The position numbers and the translations under genes are program-made. From NCBI GenBank assembly GCA_029561255.1, contig JAKQJH010000242.1:1-64000 (forward strand): DNA of 64,000 bases, in the 5' to 3' direction. Position 1 is the stretch's first letter. Each line of letters opens with the position of its first letter. Positions 61,207 through 64,000 of this stretch are shown here, in pieces. The notes under the pieces were generated by a model, which saw nothing but the letters and a program-made list of their open reading frames with translations, was not told where the DNA came from and did not search any database. The DNA comes from Bacteroidota bacterium. GTDB taxonomy: Bacteria; Bacteroidota; Bacteroidia; Chitinophagales; Chitinophagaceae.

Positions 61207-61497
61207 TGTCCTTAAGCAGGAGGATACATTTAAGACAGAAGCAGACTTACAATAGGAATGAGTAATGAGTAATCAGTAATGAGTGGAGTCCTTAAGCAGG
61301 AAGAGTTTTATAGAATATTATTCACAAAAAAAGAAGCAAATAGTGCTTCTTCCTCTTTTAATCTGTTTATTCCCTGAACGCCTCTCCCCGAGCTACTCAT
61401 TACTCATTATTCATTACTCATCCAGTTTTCGTACTGCCTCTTCCTTTAGCGCCTATACCCGGGCTACTCATTACTGATTACTCATTACTCATTCTGC
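61194..61497. repeat. Dispersed intergenic element with GAGTAAT-type inverted ends (copy C)
   Basis: gaatgagtaatgagtaatcagtaatgagtggagtccttaagcagg ... gctactcattactgattactcattactcattc. Confidence 0.78.
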
Positions 61498-61741
61498 TAT
61501 ATTTTCTTAATCCCGTCAAAAATCGATGTATAAAACGAACTAAATCCTTCAAAAAAATGGCGGAGGGAATCGGTGAATAACTTCATAAAAGGTGGGTTAA
61601 TGGTTAGTGGTTCGTGACTTACAGCCGTAAAACAACTGATTTTCAGGTTCACAGCCTATACCCTAAAGAGGTATTTTTTTCCACGTATGCTGCGTCCCGC
61701 CTGTTAATAAACCTTTAAATAGAAGGATTATTTTAAAAAGA

Positions 61742-61774
61742 TTTGGTCATTTCAATGTTTAAACATTAATTTTG
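61742..61774 (+). promoter_or_regulatory. Bacteroidota-type promoter (TTTG - 21 nt - TAATTTTG) with 14-bp palindrome AATGTTTAAACATT between the elements
   Basis: tttg at 61742-61745, taattttg at 61767-61774, palindrome 61754-61767. Confidence 0.65.
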
Positions 61775-61807
61775 CTGTATTAACTCAAACACTAAAAAAA
61801 TAATACC

Positions 61808-62161
61808 ATGAGCGATTTAAGAACAAACGTAGACCAGCTGAACCAAATGATCCTGGAAGGAAAAATCCTGGACGCTTTTGATAAATTCTATGCGGAGGAA
61901 GTAGTGATGCAGGACAATAACTACCCGGCCCGGGAAGGAAAGGCCCTGAACCGTCAGTACGAAGAGGCTTTTGTAGGCGGCCTGACCGAGTTCCGTGGTG
62001 CCAAAGTGGTCAATACCCTGATCAGTGATGACCTGGCCGTAACGGAGTGGTGGTTTGATTACACCCATAAGGATTACGGAGTAAGAAACTACACCCAGCT
62101 GGCCGTACAACGCTGGAAAAACGGCCAGATCGTGGAAGAGAAGTTCTATTACAACAACTAA
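61808..62161 (+). CDS. SnoaL/NTF2-like small protein
   Basis: MILEGKILDAFDKFYAEEVVMQDNNYPAREGKALNRQYEEAFV. Confidence 0.78.
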   Translation: MSDLRTNVDQLNQMILEGKILDAFDKFYAEEVVMQDNNYPAREGKALNRQYEEAFVGGLTEFRGAKVVNTLISDDLAVTEWWFDYTHKDYGVRNYTQLAVQRWKNGQIVEEKFYYNN

Positions 62162-62228
62162 TTGGTTGAGGCTTATCAATAAGTTTTGGGTAAAGTCACG
62201 GACTTCGCCCAAAACTTTTTACTTTTAT

Positions 62229-62702
62229 ATGGACACACTACAAATGGGCATAGAAAAAGATATACAACAGGCTAAATTCCGCAATGCATACCAGAAAGCA
62301 GGAATCAACCTGATCTATACCGTTGCCTGGATGCGGGACAAAACAAAGATGATTTTCGATTCCGAAGACATCACGTCCCAGCAGTTTAATATTCTGCGCA
62401 TTTTGCGTGGCAGTTTCCCCCAACCACTTTCCACCCTGCAGATCCGGGAAAGGATGCTGGATAAAATGAGCGATACCAGCCGTATCGTGGACCGCCTGAT
62501 TGTAAAAGGCCTGGTAAAAAAAGTAGTCTGTAAGAATGATCGTCGACTGGTGGATGTGGTGATCACCGACAAAGGCAAAAAACTCCTCGAACGTTTGGAT
62601 ACCCGTCAGGATGAAATTGATGGAATACTCGGCCATCTTTCAGAAAAAGATGCTAATATTCTCAGTGACCTGCTCGATAAGGTACGGGATGGAGGCGAAT
62701 GA
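62229..62702 (+). CDS. MarR-family transcriptional regulator
   Basis: TSQQFNILRILRGSFPQPLSTLQIRERMLDKMSDTSRIVDRLIVKGLVKKVVCKNDRRLVDVVITDKGKKLLE. Confidence 0.88.
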   Translation: MDTLQMGIEKDIQQAKFRNAYQKAGINLIYTVAWMRDKTKMIFDSEDITSQQFNILRILRGSFPQPLSTLQIRERMLDKMSDTSRIVDRLIVKGLVKKVVCKNDRRLVDVVITDKGKKLLERLDTRQDEIDGILGHLSEKDANILSDLLDKVRDGGE

Positions 62703-62743
62703 TGTAACTTCGCCGGAATATTCATTCCGAATCTGAAAACGAC

Positions 62744-64000
62744 ATGAAACAAATCCCTGTCTGGTTCCTTTTCCTGGCCATTTTCTCTTCTTTTTACACT
62801 ACCGCACAACCCAAATATGAATTCAGGGGTGTATGGATTGCCACGGTCAATAATATCGACTGGCCCCAGAGCGGTTATATCTCTCCCGAAAAACAAAAAG
62901 CTGATTATATCCGTCTGCTCGAATTGCACCAGCGCAATGGCATGAACGCGATGATTGTACAGGTACGTCCCTCAGCCGATGCTTTCTACCCCTCTCCCTA
63001 CGAACCCTGGAGCGAATGGCTGACGGGTACACAGGGAAAACCGCCCTCCCCTTTTTATGATCCGATGCAGTTCATGATCGAAGAAACGCATAAACGCGGC
63101 ATGGAATTCCACGCCTGGCTCAATCCTTACCGGGCGGTCCATAATCTCGGTACGTCTTCCATTGCCCCCAATCATATCACCCGGATTCATCCGGAATGGT
63201 TTCTGAAATATGGTGATAAAAAATTCTTTGACCCTGGAAATAAGGAAGCCCAAAAATTTGTGGTGAATGTAGTGCGTGACATTGTCAAACGTTACGAAGT
63301 GGATGCCATTCATATGGATGATTATTTTTATCCATACAGGATACCTGGAAAGGAATTTCCGGATGCAGCCTCCTATGCCCGTTCTGGTTCTTCACTGGCC
63401 AAAGATGACTGGCGCCGCAGCAACTGCGATTCTATCATTGTCGCCATCAGTAAAGTGATCAAAGAAGAACGAAAGCTTTGCCGTTTCGGAATTTCTCCTT
63501 TCAGTGTATGGAGAAATAAAGACAAAGATCCGGACGGAAGCGACAGCCGGGCGGGTACCACCAATTACGATGACCTGTATGCGGACATCCTGTTATGGCT
63601 GAAAAAAGGCTGGATCGATTATGTGACGCCCCAGTTATACCTCGAAATCGGGCATGATAAGATCGCTTACGAAAAACTGCTGGAATGGTGGAGCCGTCAT
63701 AGCTATGACCGCCATATTTATATCGGCCACGGCATTTATCGTACGTTGGAAAAAGCACCCAAGTGGAAAAATCCCGCCGAACTGCCCAACCAGATCAGTT
63801 TGCTCCGCCTCTACCCTAATGTACAAGGCAGCATTTATTTCAGCAGCAAGGCTTTTGAAAAAAATCCCAATGGCTGGAACGACAGTCTGCAACAGAACTA
63901 TTATAAATACCCGGCCCTTTTACCACCGATGCGCTGGATTGATAATGAAAAGCCCTGGCCGCCAATTGTAACCCGCAGTATCAGCAATGACTCGATCATT
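62744..64000 (+). CDS. Glycosyl hydrolase-like 10 (GHL10/DUF187) family lipoprotein or secreted protein, runs off window
   Basis: Open frame to window end: MKQIPVWFLFLAIFSSFYTTAQPKYEFRGVWIATVNNIDWPQSG...HAWLNPYRAV...DAIHMDDYFYPY. Confidence 0.85.
   Translation, partial: MKQIPVWFLFLAIFSSFYTTAQPKYEFRGVWIATVNNIDWPQSGYISPEKQKADYIRLLELHQRNGMNAMIVQVRPSADAFYPSPYEPWSEWLTGTQGKPPSPFYDPMQFMIEETHKRGMEFHAWLNPYRAVHNLGTSSIAPNHITRIHPEWFLKYGDKKFFDPGNKEAQKFVVNVVRDIVKRYEVDAIHMDDYFYPYRIPGKEFPDAASYARSGSSLAKDDWRRSNCDSIIVAISKVIKEERKLCRFGISPFSVWRNKDKDPDGSDSRAGTTNYDDLYADILLWLKKGWIDYVTPQLYLEIGHDKIAYEKLLEWWSRHSYDRHIYIGHGIYRTLEKAPKWKNPAELPNQISLLRLYPNVQGSIYFSSKAFEKNPNGWNDSLQQNYYKYPALLPPMRWIDNEKPWPPIVTRSISNDSII

Overview
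Chromosomal window from a Bacteroidota genome, probably Chitinophagaceae-like (lineage inferred from gene families, a SusC-type C-terminus and a TAnnTTTG promoter). Three parts stand out. (1) About 7.2-28.4 kb is a hydrogen-metabolism block: a 2-oxoacid:ferredoxin oxidoreductase (KOR/VOR type), hypA, a six-subunit Ech-type group 4 [NiFe] hydrogenase in canonical A-F order, and two complete, divergently transcribed NAD-linked Hox (group 3d-type) [NiFe] hydrogenases. One Hox set has fused subunits (HoxE-F and HoxU-Y), the other is unfused. (2) About 32.8-53.3 kb is an accessory island with an RHS-family polymorphic toxin gene truncated by an IS3-family element, followed by a tandem array of orphan RHS 'tip' cassettes. 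Most cassettes start with a near-identical ~160-bp linker, carry a different C-terminal domain (mostly with zinc-metallopeptidase-like motifs), and are followed by a small ORF with a signal peptide or lipobox (candidate exported immunity protein). Decayed copies of the 3' end of a tyrosine-recombinase gene, whose intact copy sits at the array's end, recur between cassettes. I consider this the best candidate for an undescribed system. (3) The flanks are ordinary housekeeping or accessory genes: A2M/TonB-plug protein, MBL hydrolase, pdxH, MATE, AI-2E-type permease, L,D-transpeptidase-like, sigma factor, pxpABC plus an NRAMP-like transporter, radical SAM, DinB, NTF2-like/MarR, and a glycosidase-like protein. 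Several dispersed intergenic repeat families are also visible. No tRNA, rRNA or CRISPR was recognised. All family calls come from reading the translations by eye; no database search was run.
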